A stretch of DNA of 64,000 nt from Clostridium sp. M62/1 (GCF_020736365.1 NZ_CP085988.1:812001-876000), one strand, 5' to 3'; counted from the stretch's first letter, positions 18,531 through 27,381 are shown. The notes: a model not told the origin generated them from the letters alone. Numbers and translations: made by a program.

Positions 18531-18584
18531 AGAATCCTGCTTTGCAGGATTCTTCGCCTGCGGCGGGCCGCGAAAGCGGCATTC
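18531..18584 (-). repeat. Dispersed double-hairpin repeat, copy 1
   Basis: Read on the minus strand this 54-bp element has a GCCGC-TTTC-GCGGC hairpin, a GC-rich spacer (GCCGCAGGCG) and the hairpin AGAATCCTGC-aaa-GCAGGATTCT. A second copy lies at 50122-50175 on the plus strand and matches at 48 of 54 positions. A 17-bp core recurs at 37364-37380. It sits directly after nagA. Confidence 0.8.
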
Positions 18585-18595
18585 TTGCTGTTATT

Positions 18596-18638
18596 AAAAA
18601 AGGCTGCTGCGGAATGAAAATTCCGACAGCAGCCTTTT
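18596..18638. terminator. Bidirectional terminator between nagA and nagB
   Basis: A long stem pairs AAAAGGCTGCTG (18598-18609) with CAGCAGCCTTTT (18627-18638), extended inside by CGGAA/TTCCG with one bulged A. T tracts on the right and A tracts on the left allow termination from both strands, as expected between convergent genes. Confidence 0.9.
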
Positions 18639-18656
18639 CTGATGAAAGGACCGTTT

Positions 18657-19400
18657 TTAGATGGCACCCTTCTCCTTAGCCAGGGAGAGAGCGTCCTCGT
18701 CAGCGATGATCACCACATCCGGGTGAAGCTGAAGGACAGAGGCCGGAACGTGAGGCGTAACCGGGCCGAAGCAGGTGTCATAGATGGCCTGAGCCTTGCC
18801 CTTGCCGGAGGCCAGGAGAAGAATCTTCTTTGCGGCCATAATATTTCCGATGCCCATAGTGTAGGCCTTCTTCGGAACCTCGTCGATGGAGGCAAAGAAG
18901 CGTGCGTTTGCCTCGATGGTGCTCTGAGTCAGGTCCACGCAGTGGGTTTCCACGATGAACTCCTCGCAGGGCTCATTGAAGCCGATGTGTCCGTTGCCGC
19001 CGATTCCGAGAAGCTGCAGGTCAACGCCTCCCATGGCCTGGATCTGAGCGTTGTAGTCTGCACAGGCTTTGTCAGAATCCGGCTCAAGGCCGTTTGGAAC
19101 GTGGGTGCGCGTCTTGTCAATGTTTACGTGATCGAATAAGTGGTGGTTCATAAAATACCGGTAGCTCTGATCATTGTCGCCGGAGAGGCCCTTGTACTCG
19201 TCCAGATTCACAGAGGAAACCTGGGAGAAGTCAAGGATCCCCTTCTCATAGCGGTCTACCAGCTCTTTGTAGGTTCCCTCAGGAGTGGAGCCTGTGGCCA
19301 GGCCCAGCACACAGTCCGGTTTTACAAGGATCTGGGCAGCGATCAGATCGGCTGCCCTGCGGCTCAATTCCTCATAATTCTCAGTTCTGATAATTCTCAT
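18657..19400 (-). CDS. nagB: Glucosamine-6-phosphate deaminase
   Basis: It converts GlcN-6-P to fructose-6-P and ammonia, the last step shared by GlcNAc and sialic acid catabolism. The 247-residue protein shows the family motifs LGLATGSTPEGTY, VNLDEYKGL (catalytic Asp) and GIGGNGHIGFNEP. The start ATG at 19400 is preceded by an AAGGAG site. It is divergent from nanE, sharing the 288-bp intergenic region that contains two palindromic operators, so both directions may answer to the same regulator. Confidence 0.97.
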   Translation of the reverse strand: MRIIRTENYEELSRRAADLIAAQILVKPDCVLGLATGSTPEGTYKELVDRYEKGILDFSQVSSVNLDEYKGLSGDNDQSYRYFMNHHLFDHVNIDKTRTHVPNGLEPDSDKACADYNAQIQAMGGVDLQLLGIGGNGHIGFNEPCEEFIVETHCVDLTQSTIEANARFFASIDEVPKKAYTMGIGNIMAAKKILLLASGKGKAQAIYDTCFGPVTPHVPASVLQLHPDVVIIADEDALSLAKEKGAI

Positions 19401-19487
19401 GATTGAAATCTCCTTTATATGGCAATCTATATTCTGTTAAACCCATTATAAACGAAAAGAATATGTTTTTTCAATGGGAATTAAAAA

Positions 19488-19503
19488 TTGAAAGGACTTT
19501 CAA
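19488..19503. promoter_or_regulatory. Palindromic operator 1, nagB-nanE intergenic region
   Basis: TTGAAAGGACTTTCAA is a perfect inverted repeat of 7-bp arms around two bases. Together with the similar site at 19573 it makes a good candidate for binding by the RpiR-family regulator at the end of the nan cluster. This link is inferred. Confidence 0.65.
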
Positions 19504-19572
19504 AAACTATGCATTTTCCACAAAAAGAGGTGGAGTATTTCAGGAAAAAGAGAGGTAAAGTTCTGGTTTTCG

Positions 19573-19586
19573 TGAAAGAACTTTCA
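19573..19586. promoter_or_regulatory. Palindromic operator 2, upstream of nanE
   Basis: TGAAAGAACTTTCA is a perfect palindrome sharing the GAAAG-N2-CTTTC core with operator 1; the centres are 84 bp apart, about eight helical turns. A -10-like TATACT follows at 19625-19630, so a protein bound here would sit just upstream of or over the nanE promoter. Confidence 0.65.
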
Positions 19587-19688
19587 GAAGATCGTTTTTA
19601 TATTAAAAAAAATTTCAGCAATGCTATACTAAGGCCACAAACGGAATAAAGCAGGCGAGAAAGCTGCTGAACACGGAAAGGGAGCGGA

Positions 19689-20384
19689 ATGATGGATAAA
19701 TGCTTAGAGAGACTGAGAGGGCATCTGATTGTATCGTGTCAGGCACTGCCGGAGGAACCTCTCCACTCTTCCTTCATTATGGGAAGAATGGCTCTGGCAG
19801 CCATGCAGGGCGGAGCCTCTGGAATCAGGGCGAACACGAAGGAGGATATAGCAGAGATCAGAAGAAACGTCGATCTGCCGATTATTGGAATTGTAAAGAG
19901 AGATTATGAGGACAGCCAGGTATACATTACTCCGACCATGAAGGAGATCGATGAGCTGATGGAGGTGAAACCGGAGATCATAGCCGTTCAGGCCGGCATT
20001 GAGCTGAGACCGGAGGGAAAAACGCTGGATGAATTTTACCGGGAAATCAGGGAAAAATATCCAAATCAGCCTCTGATGGCAGACTGCTCCACTATTGAAG
20101 AAGCCCTTCATGCAGATGAACTGGGATTTGACTTCATCGGGACAACCATGGTGGGCTACACAGAGCAGAGCCGGGGAGACAGGATTGAGGCCAATGATTT
20201 TGAGATCATACGGACGATTCTGGAAAAGGTAACGCACCCGGTCATTGCCGAGGGAAATATCAACACGCCGGAAAAAGCAAAGAGAGTGATTGAGCTTGGA
20301 TGCTTCAGCGTGGTGGTGGGCTCCATTATCACCAGACCCCAGGTAATTACAAAGACGTTTACAGACGCACTGGCCGGGAAGTAG
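19689..20384 (+). CDS. nanE: N-acetylmannosamine-6-phosphate 2-epimerase
   Basis: It converts ManNAc-6-P to GlcNAc-6-P, joining sialic acid breakdown to NagA. The 231-residue TIM-barrel protein shows LIVSCQALPEEPLHS, GASGIRANTKEDI, IGIVKRDY, MADCSTIEEA and IAEGNINTPEKA, all typical of NanE. The tandem ATGs at 19689 and 19692 follow GGGAGCGG. It is the first gene of a same-strand sialic acid cluster and probably forms an operon with nanA, 108 bp downstream. Confidence 0.96.
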   Translation: MMDKCLERLRGHLIVSCQALPEEPLHSSFIMGRMALAAMQGGASGIRANTKEDIAEIRRNVDLPIIGIVKRDYEDSQVYITPTMKEIDELMEVKPEIIAVQAGIELRPEGKTLDEFYREIREKYPNQPLMADCSTIEEALHADELGFDFIGTTMVGYTEQSRGDRIEANDFEIIRTILEKVTHPVIAEGNINTPEKAKRVIELGCFSVVVGSIITRPQVITKTFTDALAGK

Positions 20385-20491
20385 GCAAAGAGCCTGGCAG
20401 CGGCGCCGCTGCTTTTTGGGAGAGAAAAGGCGGCACAGGAAAGATAAATGATTTCGCAGGGTGGCCAAAGAGGCCTGAAAGGAAGGGTAAA

Positions 20492-21418
20492 ATGAGAAAT
20501 TTAGACAAGTACAGAGGAATTATTCCGGCGTTTTATGCATGCTATGACGATAATGGCAACGTGAGCCCGGAGCGGGTGCGCGCACTGACACAGTATTTTG
20601 TGGACAAGGGAGTAAAGGGCGTATATGTAAACGGCTCCTCCGGTGAATGTATCTATCAGAACGTGGAAGAGAGAAAAATTATCATTGAGAATGTTATGGC
20701 AGTGGCTAAGGGAAAACTCACGGTAATCAACCATGTGGCCTGCAATAATACGAGGGACAGCATAGAGCTGGCAAGACACTCCGAGAGCGTGGGAGTGGAC
20801 GCTATCGCATCCATCCCTCCCATTTACTTCCGCCTTCCGGAGTACAGCATCGCTGCCTACTGGAACACCATCAGCGAGGCAGCTCCCGATACAGATTTCG
20901 TCATCTACAATATTCCTCAGCTTGCCGGCACAGCTCTGACCATGAGCCTGTTTGCAGAGATGAAGAAGAACCCGAGGGTGGTTGCAGTCAAGAATTCTTC
21001 CATGCCCACACAGGACATCCAGATGTTTAAGGCTGCCGGAACAGCAGACGGAGAGGACTTTATCGTATTCAACGGCCCCGACGAGCAGTTCGTAAGCGGG
21101 CGGGCCATTGGTGCAGACGGCGGAATCGGCGGAACCTACGGCGTGATGCCGGAGCTGTTCCTGAAGCTTAATGACCTCATTAAAGCCCATGAGAATGAGA
21201 AGGCCTGTGAACTTCAGCACGCAGTGAACGCCATTATCTACAAGATGTGCAGCGGACACGGCAACATGTACGCAGTTGCAAAGGAAATGCTCCGCATTAA
21301 TGCAGGTCTTGACATCGGAAGCGTGCGGGAGCCTCTGACAGGATTAAATGATGCTGACAGAGAAATTGCTGTGGAAGCAGCGGCAATGGTAAGAGAAACA
21401 ATCCAAAAGTACGTGTAA
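20492..21418 (+). CDS. nanA: N-acetylneuraminate lyase
   Basis: It cleaves N-acetylneuraminate to ManNAc and pyruvate. This 308-residue DHDPS-family protein has the GSSGE motif (VNGSSGECIYQN), the catalytic Tyr region FVIYNIPQLAG and the Schiff-base Lys in VVAVKNSS. The start ATG 20492 follows GGAAGG; an in-frame extension upstream overlaps nanE and is not supported. The cluster context fixes the function as NanA rather than dihydrodipicolinate synthase. Confidence 0.94.
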   Translation: MRNLDKYRGIIPAFYACYDDNGNVSPERVRALTQYFVDKGVKGVYVNGSSGECIYQNVEERKIIIENVMAVAKGKLTVINHVACNNTRDSIELARHSESVGVDAIASIPPIYFRLPEYSIAAYWNTISEAAPDTDFVIYNIPQLAGTALTMSLFAEMKKNPRVVAVKNSSMPTQDIQMFKAAGTADGEDFIVFNGPDEQFVSGRAIGADGGIGGTYGVMPELFLKLNDLIKAHENEKACELQHAVNAIIYKMCSGHGNMYAVAKEMLRINAGLDIGSVREPLTGLNDADREIAVEAAAMVRETIQKYV

Positions 21419-21438
21419 AATAGCACGGGGGAGAGAAA

Positions 21439-22732
21439 ATGCAGGGATTCACAGTCATAGACTTAGTCATTCTGGTTGTCTACCTGGCAGCCGTATTGTT
21501 TGCAGGTCTTCATTTCTCTAAAAAGGAGATGAAGGGAAAAGAATTTTTTAAGGGAGACGGAACCATTCCATGGTGGGTAACCTCCGTTTCCATCTTCGCC
21601 ACGCTGCTCAGCCCGATTTCCTTCCTGTCTCTGGCAGGAAACTCCTATGCGGGAACCTGGATCATGTGGTTCGCCCAGCTTGGTATGCTGGTTGCCATTC
21701 CGCTGACCATCAAATTTTTCCTGCCGATCTACAGCAGGCTGGATATTGATACGGCCTATCACTATCTGGAAATCCGGTTTGGAAGCAAGGGGCTTCGGAT
21801 TCTGGGCGCGGCTATGTTCATTATCTACCAGGTGGGACGTATGTCTATTATCATGTACCTTCCCTCCATGGTTCTGTCACAGCTTACAGGCATCAACGTC
21901 AATATCCTGATTATCGTAATGGGCGTGATTGCAATTATCTATTCCTATACAGGAGGACTCAAATCCGTCCTCTGGACAGACTTTATCCAGGGAAGCGTCC
22001 TTCTGGTAGGCGTTACCTTCGCCCTTATTTACCTGATTTCAGGAATCGACGGAGGCTTCGGCGCCATTATGCACGAGTTTACGGCGGGAGGAAAATTCCT
22101 GGCTGCAGACCAGCCGATCTTTGACCCGAACCTGTTAAGGGACAGCGTGTTCCTGATGATTGTGGGCGCAGGATCAGATTTTTGCATCCTACATTGCATT
22201 CCAGCTTCCGGTGGGAATCACGGGACTTCTTCTGGCAGCGATTTATGCGGCTTCCCAGTCTACTCTGTCCACAGGCCTCAACTCAGTGGCAACCAGCTGG
22301 ACTTTGGACATTCAGGAGAGGCTTACGAAGAAGGAGCTGAGTTTTGAGACGCAGACGAGAATCGCCCAGTTTGTATCTCTGGGCGTCGGTATCTTCTCCA
22401 TCGCTGTCTCCATGATTCTGGCAAACGGAGAAATCAAATCTGCCTATGAGTGGTTTAACGGATTCATGGGACTGGTACTGGGAATTCTCGTGGGAACCTT
22501 TATTCTTGGAACTTTTACGAAATGTGCAAATACAAAGGGCGCATACGCAGCCTTTGTGGTGGCCTCCATTGTGATGATTGCCATTAAGTACATGACGCCG
22601 CCAGGTGCAGTATCTATCTGGTCCTACTCCATTATCTCCATCGCTGTGTCCCTGATTGTGGGCATCCCAGTCAGCCTGGCGACGAAGAAAGCAGGGGAGG
22701 AACCGCCGGAGCATACGACCATTTACGGCTAG
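21439..22732 (+). pseudogene. SSS-family sodium:solute symporter (probable sialic acid importer), disrupted by an internal deletion
   Basis: The first 240 codons encode the N-terminal half of a sodium:solute symporter (GAGDGTIPWWVTS-like region, SFLSLAGNSYAG, YTGGLKSVLWTDFIQG). The frame then runs into unrelated sequence, while the C-terminal half (QIFASYIAFQLPVGITG onward, about 190 codons) continues in the +1 frame from about 22163. The two parts do not overlap in content, and about 70-80 residues of a normal family member of about 500 are missing at the junction near 22155-22170. A simple base slip cannot explain this; an out-of-frame internal deletion can. From its place in the nan operon the intact gene would import sialic acid. 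Assembly error is the alternative. Confidence 0.85.
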
Positions 22733-22783
22733 TGCCGGATGTGGTATTCTGTCAGTGAAAACAGAAAGAGAGAGGGAGACAGT

Positions 22784-23236
22784 ATGATATTTGGAAATAT
22801 CAGGGATCTGGGGGACTATGGTTTTCTGCCGGACGCCGTTAAGAAGTGCTTTGACTATGCAAAGGAGCACGATTTAAAGAGCTTTGATAAGGGAAGCCAC
22901 CCCATTGACGGGGACAGACTGTTTGTCAATATTGTGGAGTACGAGACAACAGTCCCGGAAAACCGTTTCTGGGAGGCCCACAGACAGTATCTGGATCTGC
23001 ACTTTATGCTGGACGGGACAGAGCAGATCGATCTGAACTTTATCGACAATATGGTTCAGAAGGAGTTTGTGGAGAAGGACGATTTCCTTCCATGCGAGGG
23101 AGAACCCAACAGCCATGCGGTTCTGACAGAAGGAGATTTCCTCATCTGCTATCCGAAGGACGGGCACAGGACGGCTGTAGCCGCCGGCGGAGTGAGCCGG
23201 ATGATCAAAAAAGCAATTTTTAAAATTCAGATTTGA
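22784..23236 (+). CDS. YhcH/YjgK/YiaL family protein (NanQ-like)
   Basis: This 150-residue cupin-like protein belongs to the YhcH/YjgK/YiaL family, whose members often sit in sialic acid operons and have been proposed to act as sugar anomerases. Visible signatures include the DGDRLFVNIVEYET segment, ENRFWEAHRQYLDLHFMLDG and FLICYPKDGHR, with His and Glu residues that could bind metal. The start is ATG 22784 after GAGAGGGAG; an earlier in-frame ATG at 22739 lacks a site. It lies between the broken symporter and the kinase in the same operon. Confidence 0.9.
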   Translation: MIFGNIRDLGDYGFLPDAVKKCFDYAKEHDLKSFDKGSHPIDGDRLFVNIVEYETTVPENRFWEAHRQYLDLHFMLDGTEQIDLNFIDNMVQKEFVEKDDFLPCEGEPNSHAVLTEGDFLICYPKDGHRTAVAAGGVSRMIKKAIFKIQI

Positions 23237-23251
23237 TCCCCGAGAGGGGAG

Positions 23252-23278
23252 CAGGGGGCTTTTTCAGGCCCCCTGTTT
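23252..23278 (+). terminator. Weak intrinsic terminator or processing hairpin within the nan cluster
   Basis: A perfect 8-bp GC-rich stem CAGGGGGC/GCCCCCTG (23252-23259 with 23268-23275) is followed by only three T residues. It could attenuate transcription between yhcH and the kinase rather than end it fully. Confidence 0.5.
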
Positions 23279-23312
23279 GAGCATGTGCGGTTTTCAGAAA
23301 GGAAATAAGTGT

Positions 23313-24248
23313 ATGAAACGATATATCTGCATCGATGTGGGAGGCACCTCCATCAAGTACGGCCTGTTAAATGAAAAGGCAGAATTCCTGATGACAGGGG
23401 AGACAGCTACGGATGCTCTGGCCGGCGGGCCTGCGATAATGGAAAAAATATACCGGATTATCGATGAGGTGAAATCCGGGGAGGCCCTGAACGGGCAGAT
23501 CTCAGGAGAAATTGCCGGAATCTGTATCTCCACGGCAGGGATGGTAGACGAAAAGGCAGGTACGATTCTCCACGCTGCGCCTCACCTGATACCGGATTAT
23601 ACGGGAATGAGGGTGAAGGAGCTGATAGAGGAGAAATTTCACCTGCCCTGTGAGGTGGAAAATGACGTGAACTGCGCAGGGCTTGCAGAAGCGCACTTCG
23701 GAGCGGCCCGGGATGCAGGGATCAGCCTCTGCCTGACCATAGGAACGGGAATCGGAGGGGCTATCGTAATAGACAAAAAGGTATTCCACGGATATTCCGG
23801 GAGCGCCTGCGAGGTAGGCTATATGCACATGATGGGGAGCACGTTTCAGGAGATTGGTGCCAGCCGTATCCTGACCAGGAGGGTGTCACAGCGGAAGGCT
23901 GAAAGAGAGCCGAAGCTGGCGGAGAAAATCAATGGGAAATGGATTTTCGAGCACGCCAAGGCAGGCGATCCGGACTGTGTGGAGGCCATCGATGAGATGA
24001 CTGACGCTCTGGGCATGGGAATTGCGAATATCTGCTACGTTCTGAATCCCCAGGTGGTAGTGCTGGGAGGAGGAATTATGGCTCAGAAGGAGTACCTGTA
24101 TGGGAGGATCCGAAAGGCAATGGACCGGTACCTGATCCCCGCAGTATCAGAACATACGAGACTGGCCTTCGCTGAGAACCAGAATCAGGCAGGAATGCTG
24201 GGGGCCTGGTGCCATTTTATGAGCCGCCATGGCGGCCTCCCGATGTAG
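23313..24248 (+). CDS. nanK: ROK-family kinase, probable N-acetylmannosamine kinase
   Basis: It is predicted to phosphorylate ManNAc to ManNAc-6-P for NanE. The 311-residue ROK protein shows the phosphate motifs IDVGGTSIKYGLL at the N-terminus and LTIGTGIGGAIV in the middle, plus VVVLGGGIM near the end. The cysteine-rich zinc motif of many ROK proteins is absent: after CEVGYMHM the sequence is MGSTFQEIGASRIL. Function is assigned from the operon, since ROK sugar specificity is hard to read from sequence. Start ATG 23313 is preceded by AAAGGA. Confidence 0.85.
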   Translation: MKRYICIDVGGTSIKYGLLNEKAEFLMTGETATDALAGGPAIMEKIYRIIDEVKSGEALNGQISGEIAGICISTAGMVDEKAGTILHAAPHLIPDYTGMRVKELIEEKFHLPCEVENDVNCAGLAEAHFGAARDAGISLCLTIGTGIGGAIVIDKKVFHGYSGSACEVGYMHMMGSTFQEIGASRILTRRVSQRKAEREPKLAEKINGKWIFEHAKAGDPDCVEAIDEMTDALGMGIANICYVLNPQVVVLGGGIMAQKEYLYGRIRKAMDRYLIPAVSEHTRLAFAENQNQAGMLGAWCHFMSRHGGLPM

Positions 24249-24254
24249 ACAGGA

Positions 24255-25172
24255 GTGATGATTATGGGAAAGAAGACCGTCGTCCCTTTTATTGAATCGT
24301 CCTATCACACCTTTACTCCCATGGAAAAGGTAATCGGCGATTTCTTTATTCACAATACTGAGCGCGAAAATCTGGCAGCGAAGGCGGTAGCAGAACGCCT
24401 TTTTGTCTCAGAGGCTTCCCTGTCCAGGTTTGCAAAGAAATGCGGTTATAAGGGCTACAGGGAATTTCTCTTTTATTATCTGGACAGCTTTGAGGAGCAG
24501 AGGACAGAGGAAAAGGCCAACGACACCACCAAGCATGTGCTGGAAACCTACCAGGAGCTTCTCAGCAGAACGTATGCCGTGGTGGACGAGTCGCAGGTAG
24601 GCCGTTTTCTCGATCTGCTTCTGGCAAAGAAGAGAATCTATATATACGGAAAGGGCAGTTCCGGTCTGGCGGGAGAGGAGATGCAGTTTCGCTTCATGAG
24701 GATAGGCGTCAACGTGCAGGCCATCACAGACAGCCACCTGATGAAGATGCACTCGGTTCTCGTATCAGATGAATGCCTGGTGATCGGCATCAGCGTCAGC
24801 GGACAGACGGAGGAGGTAATCCATTCGCTGAAGGCGGCCAAGGCCCAGGGGGCCAGGGTAGTTTTAATGACTTCCAGAAGGGATCGGAGCTTTGACGCCT
24901 TCTGCGATGAGGTGCTTCTCTTTGCGGTGAAAGAGCACATGGAAAACGGAAGAGCCATTTCCCCTCAGTTCCCTATTCTCATTTTGGTAGATATTCTCTA
25001 TTCTCACTATATGCAGAGCGACCGCTTCCGCAAAGAGGCACTGCACGAACTGACTATGGATGCTCTGCAGAATACCGGGAAAGGCAAAAAGGACAGGGAA
25101 ATTCTGGAAGCGGGGGCAGACAAAAAGGAGAGGAAAAGAGGCGGAGAGGAAGCCGAAACCTGGGAAAGGTAG
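24255..25172 (+). CDS. RpiR/MurR-family transcriptional regulator
   Basis: This 305-residue regulator has an N-terminal RpiR helix-turn-helix (about 40-75, LAAKAVAERLFVSEASLSRFAKKCGY) and a C-terminal SIS sugar-phosphate-binding domain (IYIYGKGSSG, VLVSDECLVIGISVSGQTEEV). It ends the nan cluster six bases after the kinase gene. RpiR-type proteins control sialic acid genes in clostridia, so the palindromes at 19488 and 19573 are its likely operators, with ManNAc-6-P or a related phosphate as a plausible effector. The C-terminal 25 residues are lysine- and glutamate-rich. Confidence 0.92.
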   Translation: MMIMGKKTVVPFIESSYHTFTPMEKVIGDFFIHNTERENLAAKAVAERLFVSEASLSRFAKKCGYKGYREFLFYYLDSFEEQRTEEKANDTTKHVLETYQELLSRTYAVVDESQVGRFLDLLLAKKRIYIYGKGSSGLAGEEMQFRFMRIGVNVQAITDSHLMKMHSVLVSDECLVIGISVSGQTEEVIHSLKAAKAQGARVVLMTSRRDRSFDAFCDEVLLFAVKEHMENGRAISPQFPILILVDILYSHYMQSDRFRKEALHELTMDALQNTGKGKKDREILEAGADKKERKRGGEEAETWER

Positions 25173-25336
25173 AAAAAACCTGTTAAAATGTGGATTGTAT
25201 GCAATTAAAAACTTGCTATTTTGTCCGGAAATGCGTTATATTCTTAACGGTTCAGGCATATAGAGGGCATGAAGCGCCCTTTAGCAAATAAAAACCATCA
25301 AACAGAGTATGAGGAAAAGGACAGAGAGGTTACAGT

Positions 25337-26860
25337 ATGAGAGGAGTAGAAACACGAATCCAGGAAATCAGACACAGGATTTTCCGCGAAGTAGCACGCA
25401 TGGCCTATCACACAGAATGGCCGGTGGACAAGAGAATTGAGGAGCTTCCCTACAAGATTATCCCGGGAGAGGTAGGAAACTTCAGAAACGACGTCTTCCT
25501 GGAGAGGGCAATCGTAGGCGAGAGGCTGAGACTTGCCATGGGCCTTCCCTGCAGGGGAGCCGGCGAGCACGCGCCGCTGTCTGACAATATTGAGGCGGCT
25601 GACAGGGCCGAGACCTATTACACGCCGCCGTTAATTAACGTAATCAAATTTGCATGCAACGCCTGTCATGAAAAGCGCGTCTATGTGACAGACGGCTGCC
25701 AGGGCTGTCTGGCCCACCCGTGTGTGGAGGTGTGTCCCAAGGGAGCTGTCACCCTGGATCGGACAAACGGACGCTCCTACATTGATCAGGATAAGTGCAT
25801 CAAGTGCGGAAAGTGCAAGGAGGTCTGCGGATATAACGCCATTATCGTTCAGGAGCGCCCCTGCGCTGCTGCCTGCGGCATGGATGCCATCCACTCCGAC
25901 GTGAACGGAAAGGCTGACATTGACTATGACAAGTGCGTTTCCTGCGGCCAGTGTCTTGTAAACTGCCCATTCGGAGCGATTGCAGATAAGTCCCAGATCT
26001 TCCAGGTCATCAGGGCGATTCAGTCCGGTGAGCGTGTGTACGCTGCTGTGGCGCCGGCGTTTGTGGGACAGTTCGGCCCGAAGGTAACACCTGGAAAACT
26101 CCGTGCAGCCATGAAGGCTCTGGGCTTTGCCGATGTATTTGAGGTGGCGATCGGAGCGGATCTTTGTGCAACTCAGGAGGCCATTGATTTTGTGAAGGAA
26201 GTGCCTGAGAAGCTCCCGTTTATGGCAACCTCCTGCTGTCCGGCCTGGTCCATGATGGCCAAGAAACTGTTCCCGGACTATGCAAACTGCATTTCCATGG
26301 CCCTGACTCCTATGACTCTGACAGCAAGGCTGATCAAGAGCAAGCACGAGAATGCCAGGGTTGTATTTATCGGACCGTGCGCTGCAAAGAAGCTGGAGGC
26401 CATGAGAAAGAGCGTCCGCAGTGAGGTGGATTTCGTTCTGACCTTTGAGGAGATGGCGGGAATTTTTGATGCAAAGCATGTGGATATTGAGAATATCGAA
26501 GAAGATCCGGACGGTGTAAATGACGCCTCCACAGACGGACGTAACTTTGCCGTAGCCGGAGGCGTGGCCAAGTCCGTGGTGGACGTTATCAAGAACCGGT
26601 TCCCGGATCGGGAGATCAAGGTGGCCAACGCAGAGGGCTTAAAGGACTGCCGCAAGCTCTTAACCCTGGCAAAGGCAGGAAAGTACAACGGCTATCTGCT
26701 TGAGGGAATGGCCTGCCCAGGCGGATGTGTGGCCGGAGCAGGAACCATGCAGCCGATCAAGAAGTCTCAGGTTGCAGTAAACCAGTATGCGGCCAAGGCA
26801 AAGCACAAGACCTCCAATGAGACGGAGCATGTGAAAGAGTTGGACAAGCTGGTTGACTAA
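25337..26860 (+). CDS. Monomeric [FeFe]-hydrogenase
   Basis: This 507-residue [FeFe]-hydrogenase exchanges electrons with ferredoxin to make or use H2. Cys-rich segments at about 105-135 and two ferredoxin-type repeats (CIKCGKCKEVC and CVSCGQCLVNC) bind accessory [4Fe-4S] clusters. The H-cluster motifs are L1 TSCCPAW, L2 GPCAAKKLEA and L3 GMACPGGCVAG. The TSCCP form of L1 points to the group B type rather than the group A HydA type. Maturation genes hydEFG are not in this window. It ends at a strong terminator and is transcribed alone. Confidence 0.95.
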   Translation: MRGVETRIQEIRHRIFREVARMAYHTEWPVDKRIEELPYKIIPGEVGNFRNDVFLERAIVGERLRLAMGLPCRGAGEHAPLSDNIEAADRAETYYTPPLINVIKFACNACHEKRVYVTDGCQGCLAHPCVEVCPKGAVTLDRTNGRSYIDQDKCIKCGKCKEVCGYNAIIVQERPCAAACGMDAIHSDVNGKADIDYDKCVSCGQCLVNCPFGAIADKSQIFQVIRAIQSGERVYAAVAPAFVGQFGPKVTPGKLRAAMKALGFADVFEVAIGADLCATQEAIDFVKEVPEKLPFMATSCCPAWSMMAKKLFPDYANCISMALTPMTLTARLIKSKHENARVVFIGPCAAKKLEAMRKSVRSEVDFVLTFEEMAGIFDAKHVDIENIEEDPDGVNDASTDGRNFAVAGGVAKSVVDVIKNRFPDREIKVANAEGLKDCRKLLTLAKAGKYNGYLLEGMACPGGCVAGAGTMQPIKKSQVAVNQYAAKAKHKTSNETEHVKELDKLVD

Positions 26861-26878
26861 AAAACAGAGAGAAAGAAT

Positions 26879-26936
26879 AAGCGCAGCGCCGGACAGGCAT
26901 CTTTTAAAGCCTGTCCGGCGCTGCGCTTGTTTACTC
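26879..26936 (+). terminator. Strong terminator after the hydrogenase gene
   Basis: A perfect 20-bp stem (26879-26898 with 26909-26928, arm begins AAGCGCAGCGCC) encloses a 10-base loop and is followed by GTTTACTCTTCTT. It separates the convergent hydrogenase and NifX-like genes. Confidence 0.9.
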
Positions 26937-26991
26937 TTCTTACCTGCCCTGCAGGAAAGTTCCTGTTGGGCAGATAAGCAGAAGGAGAAGT

Positions 26992-27381
26992 TTAGAAGCA
27001 CTGGGTGCTGCCGCAGGCGCTCACGTTTCCGTTGCTCTCCCCGTCTTTCTGTTCCCTGCGGCTCTCCTTTGTCTCAAAGTGGAGCTGGCCGTTCAGAAAG
27101 CTCTCCACCTGGGCGTCCGCCTCCCCGTAGGCGCCTCCCATGACCTGGATCTTTGCATCCTGCAGGTTCAGAAGCGATGCCACTCCGATATTTCCGCAGA
27201 TGACTACGTTGACACCCTGCTCCCGAAGGCTTTCAGCAGTCTGCGCCGGCGTGCCCTGGGAGATGGTCACGAGCCCGGAGGACAGGATGTCGAAATCATC
27301 CACCGTGTAAATCTTAAAAAGGGAGGCCTCATTAAAATGCTGAAAGACAAGGCCGTCTGCATAGGGAATTGCTATCTTCAT
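26992..27381 (-). CDS. NifX/NifB-type dinitrogenase iron-molybdenum cofactor domain protein
   Basis: This 129-residue protein has the RNase-H-like NifX/NafY fold. Visible are MKIAIPYADGLVFQHFNEA at the N-terminus, GVNVVICGNIG and GGAYGEADAQVESFLNG. Such proteins bind iron-sulfur or metal clusters. Outside nitrogen fixers their role is unclear, and no nif genes are seen. The C-terminus ends with two cysteines in ACGSTQC that might bind metal. It sits 44 bases downstream of the potCD gene on the same strand and faces the hydrogenase, a possible functional partner. Confidence 0.87.
   Translation of the reverse strand: MKIAIPYADGLVFQHFNEASLFKIYTVDDFDILSSGLVTISQGTPAQTAESLREQGVNVVICGNIGVASLLNLQDAKIQVMGGAYGEADAQVESFLNGQLHFETKESRREQKDGESNGNVSACGSTQCF

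Noticed and set aside
22160..22732. Separate small symporter gene
   Set aside because: It is the C-terminal half of the upstream symporter and lacks a ribosome binding site and N-terminal helices.
23252..23278. End of the nan operon
   Set aside because: The hairpin has a poor T tract, and the kinase and regulator genes continue on the same strand with pathway-consistent functions.
26992..27381. Evidence for nitrogen fixation
   Set aside because: A lone NifX-type domain protein without nifHDK or nifB genes does not support it.
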